DNA from: CAZRXG01 sp964603985
Lineage (GTDB): Bacteria > Chloroflexota > Anaerolineae > Aggregatilineales > UBA3940
NCBI GenBank assembly: GCA_964603985.1
Contig: CAZRXG010000014.1
Coordinates: forward strand, 25,629 to 89,628
Reading direction: 5' to 3'
Length of the DNA: 64,000 nt
In this document: one piece after another, positions 44,057-52,901 of the stretch
How positions within the stretch are numbered: position 1 is the stretch's first letter
How the letters are laid out: the number at the start of each line of letters is the position of its first letter
Notes under the pieces: generated by a model
Databases searched by the model: none
Seen by the model: only the letters and a program-made list of their open reading frames with translations
Told to the model about the DNA's origin: nothing
Made by a program: the position numbers and the translations under genes

Positions 44057-44668
44057 TCATTCGTCCTCGGCGGCCTCAGGCGGCTCGCCGATCACCTCGC
44101 CGACCGGCATCGACCAGCCGGGCAGCACCGACGACGCGTCGAGGTCGTCCGCTTCGTGGAAGGTTTTGCCATCCGGGTCGTCCGGTGTGTGGACTTTGAT
44201 CGTGCGGGCCTGCGGGTCAATCACCCACACCAGCCTGACGCCGTGCTGGAGGTATGCCACCACCTTTCGATTGATGATCGTGTATCTGTCCGTCGGGGAG
44301 ACGACCTCGATGGCCAGGTCGGGAGCAAGCCGCCAGGGGCCATCTGTTTCACCGTATTGGGCATTGTGCTCGTCGTAACGCTGGCGGGAGACGAATGAAA
44401 CGTCCGGCAGGTAGGCATCATCCACCCAGTCGGTGCGATCTTCCGCATCGAGGAGGTAGGTCGCACCGTCCTGTAACACTTCGCCAAGGCCGTGTTCCTG
44501 CGCGAAGAGATAGAGTGACACAAACAGTCTGCGTGCGACCAGCACCGGGCCGCGCTGGTTAGGACTCATCGTGACCAACTCCCCGTTGACAATCTCGGCG
44601 TACCGATCCGGCAGCGCCATGTATTCGTCTACTGTCAGCCGTTTTGTTTTGGTCGTCACGTCTGCCAT
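44057..44668 (-). CDS. Uma2 family (DUF820) endonuclease-like protein
   Basis: This 203-residue protein has the restriction-endonuclease-like fold of Uma2: an acidic strand in YAEIVNGELV, then LPDVSFVS and LAPDLAIEVVSPTD, with the Asp and Glu of the PD-(D/E)xK core, and LVWVIDPQ. These proteins are very frequent in Cyanobacteria and Chloroflexota, often in large paralogous families, and their role is not established. It lies 13 bases downstream of a small antitoxin-like gene on the same strand, so the two may form a pair. Confidence 0.85.
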   Translation of the reverse strand: MADVTTKTKRLTVDEYMALPDRYAEIVNGELVTMSPNQRGPVLVARRLFVSLYLFAQEHGLGEVLQDGATYLLDAEDRTDWVDDAYLPDVSFVSRQRYDEHNAQYGETDGPWRLAPDLAIEVVSPTDRYTIINRKVVAYLQHGVRLVWVIDPQARTIKVHTPDDPDGKTFHEADDLDASSVLPGWSMPVGEVIGEPPEAAEDE

Positions 44669-44681
44669 AGAGCCTTACCTC

Positions 44682-44909
44682 CTACCACAGCGAATCCGGA
44701 TCAAGCGCCTGGGTCTGATCCTTCCGGTGTTCGCTCAGGGCCTCGTCCGCAAGCCGGGCGAGTGCATCCGTCGAACTGGCAAAAGCCTGATCCCAGCGGC
44801 GCTCCGAAGTCAGTTCATCAAGTACCCACTTAGCGAGAACGTCTTGCTCCTGGGCAGAGAGCTTAGAAGCCTCGGCAAATGCTCTTTCCAACAGATCTGT
44901 TATCGCCAT
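44682..44909 (-). CDS. Small antitoxin-like protein upstream of Uma2
   Basis: This 75-residue, helix-rich protein has LLERAFAEASKLSAQEQDVLAKWVLDEL and SERRWDQAFASSTDALARLADEAL, a pattern I know from the small proteins that precede PIN or RelE toxins. Here the downstream partner is a Uma2-type nuclease instead, and no toxin of the usual kind is visible. It could be an orphan antitoxin or a genuine partner. Evidence for the latter is only proximity and orientation. Confidence 0.6.
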   Translation of the reverse strand: MAITDLLERAFAEASKLSAQEQDVLAKWVLDELTSERRWDQAFASSTDALARLADEALSEHRKDQTQALDPDSLW

Positions 44910-45024
44910 ATTTCCTTTTGCCCCTCATTCAGCAGGCTGTAACGCCACGCTCCGCGACCCCACCGGTACAGGAGAGTGCCGAGGCGATACAACAGCTATT
45001 ATACACCGCCCACCTCCCTCCAAC

Positions 45025-46410
45025 TCACGGGCTGTGCTTCCGACCCCAACCGTTGCGCAGCACGCGCAGCGCGTTCTCCCCCAGGATCATCCGGATCTGC
45101 TGGTGCTTCTGTTCCCTGTTCTCCGGCAGGCAGTCCTCGACCAGCAGGCGCTGCGTCAGCCGGAAGAACTGCGCCGCCGTGGCCACATCGTCCGGCGGGT
45201 CGCTGAAGCCGTCCAGGTCGCTGCCGACGGCGACGCACCCGATCCCGCCCACGTCGATCAGGTGCTCGATGGTGCGCGCGACGTGCCCCAGCCCCAGCTT
45301 GATGTCCCCGTGCCCGGAGAGCATGTAGTTAGACAGGATCACGCCGATCACACCCCCATGGTCGGCGATCCACCGGATCTCCCGGTCGGTGAGGTTGTAG
45401 GGATTCGGGTTGAGTGTGTAGGCTCCCGCGTGCGACGCGATGACGACCGAGCTTTTCCCCTCCTCCTCGACGATCTGGTACACCTCGCGCCGGACGGCGG
45501 GCGTGCAGTGGCACAGGTCGATGATGATCCCCAACCGGCACATCTCCCGCACCACCTTCCGCCCGATGTCGGTCAGGCCCTCCGTCAGGTCGCGCCAGAT
45601 CCACTCCCAGCGCTCGCGGTTGACGATGTCCAGCACGTGCTCCGGGTAGGGGAAGGTCGTCGCGGCAGCGACGTTGGGGTAGAAGTGCCCCAGCGTGATG
45701 TATGCCACGCCGCGATCATACAACTTCTGGAGGTTGTCCACGACCTTGTCCTGAATGGTCTGGATGTCGCCTGAGTCAAAATCCTTCAACTTCTGGCCCT
45801 CATAGTGCTCCTTGATCCGGCGGATCTCGTCATCCTCCAGGCAGTGCGCGCCCTCAACGCTGTGCACAACGGCGATGGTTCCATCCTGGCGATCCAGGAT
45901 GGCATTCAAGTCCTCGACCGAAGGGGCCATCGCCGCCGGCGGGTCGTCGGACTGCCCGACCTGCTTCTCGATCAGGTCCATCATGTTGTTGGCCACGGTG
46001 AAGTAGTCAGGCTGGATGTACTGCTGCCACACCTTCCGCAGCAGCACGGGCAGCAACCAGCTTATGTGCTGGTAGCGCACCCCCCTGAAAGGCCCCACCT
46101 TAAGCACGAAGTCGCCCATGCTCTCCTTCTCCAGCGCGTAGACGGCGGACAGGATCACGTCGATGCCGCCACCGCCCAGCTTAGGGAAGTCGGCGCGCGT
46201 GCTGGACGGGTCGAACCCGAACGGGTCGATGTTCAGCACGTTTTTCAGAGGCGATTCCAGGGGGTTGTCCAGGGTAAGGTTGCGCTTGAACCACGACGCC
46301 TTCAGCGCCGGGTGGATGTGCATATCGACCACGGTCGCATCAAAGTGGATCTCCTCCCAGTTCTCCGGGAAGCGGAACTGCTTCCATTCACCCTTATATT
46401 GCACGCGCAT
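45025..46410 (-). CDS. Membrane dipeptidase (M19 family)
   Basis: This 461-residue metal-dependent amidohydrolase fold enzyme has the first metal motif VVDMHIHP, SVEGAHCLED for the bridging Glu, GHFYPNVAA, then DLCHCTP, IASHAGAY, and GSDLDGFSDPPDDV near the end, all as in renal dipeptidase. These enzymes hydrolyse dipeptides. It is longer than typical members because of an N-terminal extension of about 45 residues (WKQFRFPENWEEIHFD). AAAGGAGGGGG precedes the ATG at 46410. There is no signal peptide, so the enzyme may be cytoplasmic here. Confidence 0.88.
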   Translation of the reverse strand: MRVQYKGEWKQFRFPENWEEIHFDATVVDMHIHPALKASWFKRNLTLDNPLESPLKNVLNIDPFGFDPSSTRADFPKLGGGGIDVILSAVYALEKESMGDFVLKVGPFRGVRYQHISWLLPVLLRKVWQQYIQPDYFTVANNMMDLIEKQVGQSDDPPAAMAPSVEDLNAILDRQDGTIAVVHSVEGAHCLEDDEIRRIKEHYEGQKLKDFDSGDIQTIQDKVVDNLQKLYDRGVAYITLGHFYPNVAAATTFPYPEHVLDIVNRERWEWIWRDLTEGLTDIGRKVVREMCRLGIIIDLCHCTPAVRREVYQIVEEEGKSSVVIASHAGAYTLNPNPYNLTDREIRWIADHGGVIGVILSNYMLSGHGDIKLGLGHVARTIEHLIDVGGIGCVAVGSDLDGFSDPPDDVATAAQFFRLTQRLLVEDCLPENREQKHQQIRMILGENALRVLRNGWGRKHSP

Positions 46411-46598
46411 TGAATCCCCCTCCTTTGGCTTCTTACGGTGGTCTGGTCGTTCCCTCAAGATGCTCCTATGATAATCAAAAGCAGGCCGGAACGCGAAGCG
46501 CCGCCGCCCGCCTTCAAACCCTCTCCCAACAAACCCGTTACGACCTTTTGCGCAGCCGGGCGTAGAATGATTCAGCAGCCAATCATGAGGAGTTGTCT

Positions 46599-48056
46599 AT
46601 GTCTGCTAAAGCTGAGGCTAAGTCAACAGCGCCCAAAAAGCCAACCGCGTCGCAGCCGTTCGACGTGTCCACCGTGCGCCGCAAGTTTCCCGCCCTGCGC
46701 CGGCAGGTGAACGGCGTCCGCCCGGTTTACTTCGATAACCCCGGCGGCACGCAGGTGCCCAACACCGTCATCAGCGCCATGCGCCGCTACCTCATCGAGG
46801 CCAACTGCAACGAGGGCGGCGCGTTCCACACCAGCAGGCTGACCGACGAAACCATCCACCAGGCGCGCGTCGCCATGGCCGACCTGCTCAACGCATCCTC
46901 GCCCAAGGAGATCGTCTTCGGCCCCAACATGACCACCCTCACCTTCAACATGAGCCGCGCCATCGGTCGCACGCTGAAGAAGGGCGACGAGATCGTCATC
47001 ACCCGCATGGAGCACGACGCCAACGCCGCCCCCTGGATGCTGCTCGCCCGCGACCACGACCTCAAGGTCAGGTGGGTGGACTTTGATGTGGAGACCGGGC
47101 GGCTCGACATGGCCCACTTCGAGAGGCAGATCACCGCCAGGACGAAGCTCGTCGCCTGCACCTACGCCTCAAACGCGCTGGGCACGATCAACGACCTGGC
47201 GAAAGTCGTCGCGATGGCGCACGCGGTCGGTGCGCTGACCTACATCGACGCCGTGCAGTACGTGCCGCACGGCCCGGTTGACGTGCAGGCGTTGGGCTGC
47301 GATTTTCTGGTCTGCTCGGCCTATAAGTTCTTCGGCCCGCACGTCGGCGTGCTCTACGGCAAAGGCGAGCATCTGGCAAGCCTGCCCGCCTACAAGGTCC
47401 GCCCCGCCCCCGACGACTACCCGGAGCGCTGGGAGACCGGCACCCAGAACCACGAGGGCATCGCCGGGGTGACGGCGGCGGTTGACTATCTGGCCTGGAT
47501 CGGCGAGCGCTTCGGCGGGCCTTACAGCCGGGAGGCCAAGGGCTTCCGGGGGCGGCGGCGCAGACTCAAGCTGGCGATGGCGGCCATCAACGCCTATGAG
47601 CAGATCCTCACCCGCCGCCTGCTCGAAGGGCTGGCGGCCATCGACGGCGTGCAGGTCTGCGGGATCACCGACCTCGACCGGCTCGACGACCGCGTCCCGG
47701 TCATCATCTTCACCGTCAAGGGCAAAAGCCCGCGCCAGGTCGCAAGTGAGCTGGACGGGGCCGGGATCTACGTCTGGGACGGCAACTACTACGCTCTGAC
47801 CGTGATGGAGCGCCTGGGCCGCGAGGAGCACGGCGGCATGGTGCGCGTCGGCGCGACGCACTACAACACCCGCCGCGAGGTCAGCCGCTTCCTCTCCGAG
47901 CTGGGGCGTATCGCCGGGGAGCGGCTCAAGGTCGTGCCTGCGAACAGCGGCAAAGGCGTCACGGCGTCAGGGGGACAAAGCAAGCCGAAGTCGTCCAGCG
48001 TCAAGGCGCAGGCCAAAGCCGGGACCCGACCCACCCTACCGGACACCATCGCCTGA
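46599..48056 (+). CDS. Cysteine desulfurase-like aminotransferase class V
   Basis: This 485-residue PLP protein has the SufS-like core: PVYFDNPGGTQVPNTV, the cofactor region MTTLTFNMS, the Asp of the aspartate/His pair in TYIDAVQYVPHG, and the PLP lysine in VCSAYKFFGPHVG. It belongs to the cysteine-desulfurase-like subfamily with this N-terminal gap; true desulfurase activity is not proven because the SufS Cys loop is not clear. A Lys/Ser/Ala-rich C-terminal tail (about 450-485) is unusual. The ATG at 46599 has GAGGAG upstream; a TAGAAT box lies at 46563-46568. It is divergent from the dipeptidase gene. Confidence 0.85.
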   Translation: MSAKAEAKSTAPKKPTASQPFDVSTVRRKFPALRRQVNGVRPVYFDNPGGTQVPNTVISAMRRYLIEANCNEGGAFHTSRLTDETIHQARVAMADLLNASSPKEIVFGPNMTTLTFNMSRAIGRTLKKGDEIVITRMEHDANAAPWMLLARDHDLKVRWVDFDVETGRLDMAHFERQITARTKLVACTYASNALGTINDLAKVVAMAHAVGALTYIDAVQYVPHGPVDVQALGCDFLVCSAYKFFGPHVGVLYGKGEHLASLPAYKVRPAPDDYPERWETGTQNHEGIAGVTAAVDYLAWIGERFGGPYSREAKGFRGRRRRLKLAMAAINAYEQILTRRLLEGLAAIDGVQVCGITDLDRLDDRVPVIIFTVKGKSPRQVASELDGAGIYVWDGNYYALTVMERLGREEHGGMVRVGATHYNTRREVSRFLSELGRIAGERLKVVPANSGKGVTASGGQSKPKSSSVKAQAKAGTRPTLPDTIA

Positions 48057-48067
48057 GGGGACAGATG

Positions 48068-48562
48068 TCAGGAACCGGCCACGAAAGTCAACTGTATCAA
48101 GTTGAGGTCACAACTGGGGAGCGCCTGGGCGATCACCACGTCGCTCAACAGAACCGCGCCGGAGGGATCGACCAGTTGCAGGTAGTAATTCGTCTCGCTC
48201 AGCCCATCGGCCACATCCAGCGAAAACGTCCCGTCACCGGCTGTCGTCAGCATCGTCTCGACGCTCCCGTCCTCGGCCCACACGTGGACGGTCACGCCCG
48301 CCAGGCCGCCCCCGTCCGCATCGCGCACCGTCCCACGGATCGTCGTGCGGTCGCAGCCTTCCGGGTGGGGGGCATAGTCAATCGCCTGGTTTTGCAGCTC
48401 GAAGCGCAGGTCGAGCGCCAGCGTCACCGGCAGCGGGGTGGCCGTGATCGCGACCGGCGTGGCGGTCGAATCCGCGCGCGGCACAACCCGGCGACAGCCC
48501 ACCGCCGCGCCGGAGAGCAGGAGCAGTTGAAGAAATTCCCGACGCCCAGGCGACTTTTTCAT
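48068..48562 (-). CDS. Tat-exported lipoprotein with a carboxypeptidase-regulatory-like domain
   Basis: This 164-residue protein has a twin-arginine start (SPGRREFLQLLLLSG) followed by a cysteine at GAAVGC, so a Tat lipoprotein is likely. After a Thr/Pro-rich spacer comes a beta sandwich like the carboxypeptidase-regulatory or Cna-B fold (IRGTVRDADGGGLAGVTVHVW, then GDGTFSLDV). Such domains are structural or binding modules. The frame is open to 48607, but the ATG at 48562 is the one that gives a proper signal. It is convergent with the cysteine-desulfurase-like gene, with only 11 bases between. Confidence 0.72.
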   Translation of the reverse strand: MKKSPGRREFLQLLLLSGAAVGCRRVVPRADSTATPVAITATPLPVTLALDLRFELQNQAIDYAPHPEGCDRTTIRGTVRDADGGGLAGVTVHVWAEDGSVETMLTTAGDGTFSLDVADGLSETNYYLQLVDPSGAVLLSDVVIAQALPSCDLNLIQLTFVAGS

Positions 48563-48778
48563 GAGTCTCAGTATAGCCTCAACCACCGACTCCGCGCCAT
48601 AGCGCATCGGTCACAGAGGCGTGTTTGAGTTTGGAGCGTAATAGTTCTGTATGTATGTCCCCCGTGCATGGGGACAGATGAGCCATTGGGCTTCACAGGC
48701 GGGTGAACACCCCCCGACTGAGGTACAATGACGAACAGATATTCTTGACTGTTAAGCCGTCACATCTGGAATGGTAAC

Positions 48779-49963
48779 ATGCGTATCATCGTGTACACCG
48801 GCAAGGGCGGGACCGGCAAGACCAGCGTCGCCGCCGCCACTGCCCTCCGCTGCGCCGACCTGGGCTACCGCTCGCTCGTCGTCAGCACCGATACCGCCCA
48901 CTCGCTCGGCGACTCGCTCCAGGCCGAGCTTGGCCCGGAGCCGATCAACGTCACCCAAAACCTGGACGCCCAGGAGATCGACGTTCACTTTTCAATAGAC
49001 CGGTACTGGGGCGATTTTCAAAAATTCATGATCGGCCTCTTCACCCGTCACGGGGCCGAAGATCTGGTCGCCGAGGAGGTGACCGTCCTGCCCGGCCTGG
49101 AAGAGGGAGCCAGCCTGCTGTGGCTGAGCGAGTACGTCGAGAGTGGCGACTACGACGTGGTGATCATCGACTCGGCCCCCACCGCCGAGACGCTGCGCCT
49201 GCTCAGTCTGCCCGACGTGGCCCGCTGGTGGGTCGAGAAGCTGATCCCGCTGGGACGCACCGCCGCCCGCATCATCTCGCCGGTCGCCCGCCCCTTCGGC
49301 GTCCGCACCCCCGATGTCGAAACCGTCAACACCGTCGAGCGCCTGTTTGACACGCTGGACGAAGTGCGCGCCATGCTCGCCGACGGCAGCACCTCATCGA
49401 TGCGGCTGGTCATCAACGCCGAGCGCATGGTCATCAAGGAGACCCAGCGCACCTACACCTACCTCAACCTGTACGGCTATCCCGTCGACGCGGTGATCTG
49501 CAACCGCCTGATCCCCAACTCCGTCCGCGACCCCTACTTCAAAGCCTGGAAGGACGCCCAGAACGGGCACCTCGACCTCATCCACGAGTGCTTCGATCCG
49601 CTCCCCCTGCTGACCGTCCCCCTCTTCGACCGCGAGATGGGCGGCCTGGGGCTGCTCCGCAAGATGGGCGACGCCCTGTTCGGCGATCAAGACCCGACCG
49701 CGCGCCTCTTCACGGGCGAAGTCCAGACCCTGGATCGCGAAGGGGACGGCGGCTACACGCTGCGCATCCCTCTGCCGCTGGCCGACAAAGCCAAGATCGA
49801 CCTCTACCACGCCTCCGACGAGCTGACCCTCAGCGTCGGGTCGTACCGCCGCAACATCGCCCTGCCGCGTGTTCTGTGGCCGCTTGAGGTCGAGTCGGCC
49901 CGCCTGCGCGGGGGCGTGCTGGCCGTCCACTTCCAGCCGCTCGGCGCGGACGGCGCGGCGTGA
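48779..49963 (+). CDS. ArsA/GET3-family ATPase
   Basis: This 394-residue protein has the deviant P-loop GKGGTGKTS (residues 8-16), the switch VVSTDTAHSLGDS and Walker B VVIIDSAPTAET. The last 90 residues look like the alpha-crystallin-like ArsA_HSP20 domain. It lacks a visible pair of arsenite-binding cysteines, so a role in protein targeting or in photosynthesis-type or envelope processes is as likely as arsenite export. No ars genes lie nearby. A TTGACT box at about 48746 lies 30 bases upstream and the ATG has almost no leader. Confidence 0.87.
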   Translation: MRIIVYTGKGGTGKTSVAAATALRCADLGYRSLVVSTDTAHSLGDSLQAELGPEPINVTQNLDAQEIDVHFSIDRYWGDFQKFMIGLFTRHGAEDLVAEEVTVLPGLEEGASLLWLSEYVESGDYDVVIIDSAPTAETLRLLSLPDVARWWVEKLIPLGRTAARIISPVARPFGVRTPDVETVNTVERLFDTLDEVRAMLADGSTSSMRLVINAERMVIKETQRTYTYLNLYGYPVDAVICNRLIPNSVRDPYFKAWKDAQNGHLDLIHECFDPLPLLTVPLFDREMGGLGLLRKMGDALFGDQDPTARLFTGEVQTLDREGDGGYTLRIPLPLADKAKIDLYHASDELTLSVGSYRRNIALPRVLWPLEVESARLRGGVLAVHFQPLGADGAA

Positions 49964-50035
49964 TGGGGAGTCATTTCAGGAAATCGCGTTTGCATTGTGT
50001 GCCCGGCAAGAGGCTAAACGGAGGGCCTTCAACCC

Positions 50036-51370
50036 ATGTCTCATCCCACGCCCACATACGCAACGCTCGACGACTGGATTGCACGCGAGGCGATTCCTTT
50101 CTCCCTCGATTCGCCCGAAACCTTCAACGCCGCCGTCGACGCGGTGATCGCCTCACTTGGCGACTCGGTGGAACTGCTTGGCTTCGGGGAGGCACTCCAC
50201 GGCGGGGAGGACATTCTCATTCTCCGCAACCGACTCTTCCGTCGTCTGGTGGAGGCGCATGGCTTCAGTGCCATTGCCATCGAGAGCAGTTTCCCCCGTT
50301 CACACGTGGCAAACGAGTACGTGGCCGGTCGCGGCCCGGCATCGTATGAGGCTTTGCAGGATACCGGATTCAGCCACGGCTTCGGCCAGCTCGACGCGAA
50401 CCGAGAACTTGTGGAGTGGATGCGGGAATACAACGCCGATCCTTCCCATCGCGTCAAGCTCCGGTTCTACGGCTTCGACAGCCCGACCGAAATGACCGGC
50501 GGCGATAGTCCGCGCCAGGCCCTGCACTTTGTTCTCGACTACCTGGCCTCGATTGATAGTGCCAGCGGCCAGGAATATCGCGAACGCATTGACCCGCTTC
50601 TTGGCCAGGACTCCGATTGGGAGAACCCCGCTGCGTCGTTCGACCCGGCGAAGTCGGTGGGCCTATCACCGGAGGCGGCTGCGCTGCGGATTGAGACGGA
50701 GGAGCTTATCTCAGAGCTGCGCGTGCGCCGCCCCGAACTGGTGGCAAAGAGCGGCGAAAGCCGCTACCTGGAAGCCATGCACTATGCGTCGGTGGCCCGG
50801 CAGCTACTGAACTATCACGCCGAGATGGCGCGAGAGTCGGACGACCGAGTTGCCAGACTGCTCGGCATTCGCGACGCATCGATGGCGGATAATCTGGTGT
50901 ACGTGGTGTCCCGTGAGCGTGGCCGGGGGAAAGTGTTGGCCTTCGCTCACAACGGCCATTTGCAGCGCGGAAAGACACAATGGCAATGGGGCACCAACGT
51001 AAACATATGGTGGCCTGCGGGGGCGCACCTCAACGAGATGCTCGGCCCGCGCTACGCCGTCATCGGGTCGGCGGTGGGCGTTTCTGACGCCAACGGCATC
51101 GGCCAACCCGAAGCCGGTACGCTTGAGGCGCGGCTGACTGCCGTGCCGGGTCCGGCGCGGTTCATCCCAACTCACAAAGGCCAGGGGCTTCCGGCCTCGG
51201 AAATCGAAGCCCTTCCGATTCGCTCGCGCAGCGTGAAGAACCCGACCTACACAACCGCGCTCAACCCTCAGAGCTTCACCGATTTCGACTGGTGGGCGGT
51301 CCTGGATTCAACGACGTACACTCGCGGCGGCCCGCCCCTGCCGGAGGAGGACGCCAACCCCAGGCAGTAA
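50036..51370 (+). CDS. Erythromycin esterase family protein
   Basis: This 444-residue protein has the Ere core motifs: LLGFGEALHGG (the catalytic His and Glu), IAIESSFPRSH, FYGFDSP and FAHNGHLQRG. Ere enzymes hydrolyse the macrolide lactone, but most chromosomal relatives have other, unknown substrates, so drug resistance should not be assumed. The length is as expected. The start at 50036 has only a weak ribosome site, GGAGGGCC. It lies 72 bases after the ArsA gene on the same strand. Confidence 0.85.
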   Translation: MSHPTPTYATLDDWIAREAIPFSLDSPETFNAAVDAVIASLGDSVELLGFGEALHGGEDILILRNRLFRRLVEAHGFSAIAIESSFPRSHVANEYVAGRGPASYEALQDTGFSHGFGQLDANRELVEWMREYNADPSHRVKLRFYGFDSPTEMTGGDSPRQALHFVLDYLASIDSASGQEYRERIDPLLGQDSDWENPAASFDPAKSVGLSPEAAALRIETEELISELRVRRPELVAKSGESRYLEAMHYASVARQLLNYHAEMARESDDRVARLLGIRDASMADNLVYVVSRERGRGKVLAFAHNGHLQRGKTQWQWGTNVNIWWPAGAHLNEMLGPRYAVIGSAVGVSDANGIGQPEAGTLEARLTAVPGPARFIPTHKGQGLPASEIEALPIRSRSVKNPTYTTALNPQSFTDFDWWAVLDSTTYTRGGPPLPEEDANPRQ

Positions 51371-51406
51371 ATGGCAGCAACCTCGAATTTCTCTATTCCC
51401 CCGGCC

Positions 51407-51519
51407 ATGCACCTTGAGTATTCAGCCCGGCCACGGTGGAAATGTGGTTCGTCTGGCTTCTCCCCTCCCCCCAGCGCCGTCAGGCGCGAAATGTGGGGGA
51501 GGGGCGGGGGTGGGGGGAA
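51407..51519 (+). repeat. Dispersed repeat family A, copy 2
   Basis: ATGCACCTTGAGTATTCAGC, CCGGCCACGGTGGAAATG, then the hairpin CCCTCCCCCCAGCGCCGTCA-GGCGCGAAATGTGGGGGAGG. It matches copies 1 and 3. It fills the first part of the 352-base gap after the esterase gene. Confidence 0.85.
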
Positions 51520-51621
51520 ATCCTGGCGGTTCGAGTCAATCGCTGGCCGGTGTGCTAAAATAGCCCTATGCGATCTTAGCGCTGGATTGACGAGAATCAC
51601 GAGGTCTATCCACTTTCGCCC

Positions 51622-51700
51622 CCCACGCTGCCCTCCCCCGTGCATGGGGGAGGGAAATCCGCGCCCGCGCGGATGGGAGGGGGTGGGACCTCTGCAAAAC
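51622..51700. other. Hairpin-rich intergenic stretch
   Basis: CCCTCCCCCGTGCATGGGGGAGGG is a near-perfect palindrome, followed by CCGCGCCCGCGCGG. The sequence between repeat A and the lipoprotein gene contains no gene I can support. A TAAAAT box at about 51555 may be a promoter. Confidence 0.55.
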
Positions 51701-51722
51701 CGATCCATGAGGGAGGGGAACC

Positions 51723-52403
51723 TTGAAAACGAGACGGGCGATTCTATGGGTGTTAACGACCGGCCTGATGCTGGCGACCTGCCGCAGCGACAAACTCACC
51801 GTTGAGGACATCCTGGCCCAATCTTCTGCAACAATGGGCGAGATCGAGACGGTGCAGTTCACCATCGAGCGCCAGGGCGAGCCGGTCCCGATTGAGCTTG
51901 CACCGGGCACGGTGGTTTCGCTGGTTGGCCTGCGAGGGTCATACCAGGCTCCTGAGACCGTCTTCGCCACCGTCAAAATCGAGGCTATGGGGCAGTTCCT
52001 TGAAGCCGACTTCCTGTGGCTGCCCGAAAGTGCATACTACAGGATGGCCCCCTTTGTGCCCGACTTCCAGGCGGTGGATCTCAGCGCCTTTGACATTTCC
52101 AACATCTTTAGCGGGCCGGGCAGCGTCCCCGATGTCATGGCCGGGAAGCTGCTCAATCCCACCCTGATCGGCGAGGAGGATCTGGAGGGCATCCCCACCT
52201 ACCACGTCCAGGCCGAGGCGGCCAGCGAGGACCTCACCGCCATGCTCGGTTGGATGCTTCTGTCCGGCACGGCCACCGTCGACCTGTGGGTTGACCGGGG
52301 AACGATGGAGGTTGTCCGCATCCTCGCCACCGAGCCGGACGGCAACGCCTGGCAGATCGACATCTTCAGCTACGGCGAGCCGGTCGAGATTCCAACACCC
52401 TGA
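51723..52403 (+). CDS. LppX/LprG-like lipoprotein
   Basis: This 226-residue lipoprotein starts at a TTG behind GAGGGGA. The signal peptide ends at the lipobox LMLATC. The remainder is a beta-rich fold with VQFTIERQGEPVPIE, YYRMAPFVPDF and an alpha/beta cradle, like LppX/LprAFG proteins of actinobacteria that carry lipids across the envelope. Homology is judged by pattern only. It is followed five bases later by the Nfu-N-like gene, which suggests coupling, although the two functions are not obviously linked. Confidence 0.72.
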   Translation: MKTRRAILWVLTTGLMLATCRSDKLTVEDILAQSSATMGEIETVQFTIERQGEPVPIELAPGTVVSLVGLRGSYQAPETVFATVKIEAMGQFLEADFLWLPESAYYRMAPFVPDFQAVDLSAFDISNIFSGPGSVPDVMAGKLLNPTLIGEEDLEGIPTYHVQAEAASEDLTAMLGWMLLSGTATVDLWVDRGTMEVVRILATEPDGNAWQIDIFSYGEPVEIPTP

Positions 52404-52408
52404 CGGCC

Positions 52409-52687
52409 ATGGGCGAGTACGTCGACATTCGGGCCGAGCCAACCGGCGACCCCGGCGTGATGCGCCTGATCACCAACCTGCCGCTCACCCTCGGCGGGCG
52501 GGAGGTCTACGCCACGCCTGCCGCCGGGGACGAAGGCTCCCCGCTGGCCCAGGCATTGTTCGGTGTGCCGGGCCTGGCCGCGCTGACCCTTGACCGCTCC
52601 GAGTTGCTGGTCACGCGCGGGCCGGGCGTCGAGTGGCACGACCTGCTCGAAGACGTTACCGACGCCCTGCGCGACTTCTTCCTATGA
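52409..52687 (+). CDS. NifU/Nfu N-terminal domain protein
   Basis: This 92-residue protein matches the Nfu N-terminal fold: an N-terminal IRAEPTGDPGVMRLITNLPL, then SPLAQALFGVPGLAALTLDRSELLVTR and EWHDLLEDVTDALRDFF. In Nfu this domain precedes the CxxC iron-sulfur scaffold, which is missing here, so it is a stand-alone domain of unknown role. The ATG at 52409 lies five bases after the previous stop. A TATAATG at about 52689 follows immediately and may be the promoter of the next genes. Confidence 0.82.
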   Translation: MGEYVDIRAEPTGDPGVMRLITNLPLTLGGREVYATPAAGDEGSPLAQALFGVPGLAALTLDRSELLVTRGPGVEWHDLLEDVTDALRDFFL

Positions 52688-52754
52688 TGGTATAATGCCG
52701 GTTCAGTCCCCATCCCCTGCCGGAAGCGGGATGAGGGCGAGGTGATCGAGGACA

Positions 52755-52901
52755 ATGGCAACCTTCACCATCAACGGGCACGACCTCTGCCACGAGGTTC
52801 ACGGCGGCCACATGCCGCGCATCACGCCGGGTGAAGCCTTTAACCGGCGCGTATCTGAGTTCTTTGCACGATCACTCACGACAACGGAGAAACCCCGATG
52901 A
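52755..52901 (+). pseudogene. Internally deleted alpha/beta hydrolase remnant
   Basis: The 48-codon open frame begins MATFTINGHDLCHEVHGG, the usual start of an alpha/beta hydrolase. It runs into PRITPGEAFNRRVSEFFA, the usual last helix of one, without the catalytic core. The middle of the gene appears to have been lost in frame. The stop overlaps the start of the next gene by four bases (ATGA), so the remnant may still be translated and couple ribosomes to the next gene. Confidence 0.6.

Noticed and set aside
48779..49963. Arsenite pump ATPase
   Set aside because: There are no ars genes nearby and no clear arsenite-binding cysteines, so the arsenic role is not supported.
50036..51370. Macrolide resistance gene
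   Set aside because: The family fits erythromycin esterase, but chromosomal members usually have other substrates; no resistance claim is made.
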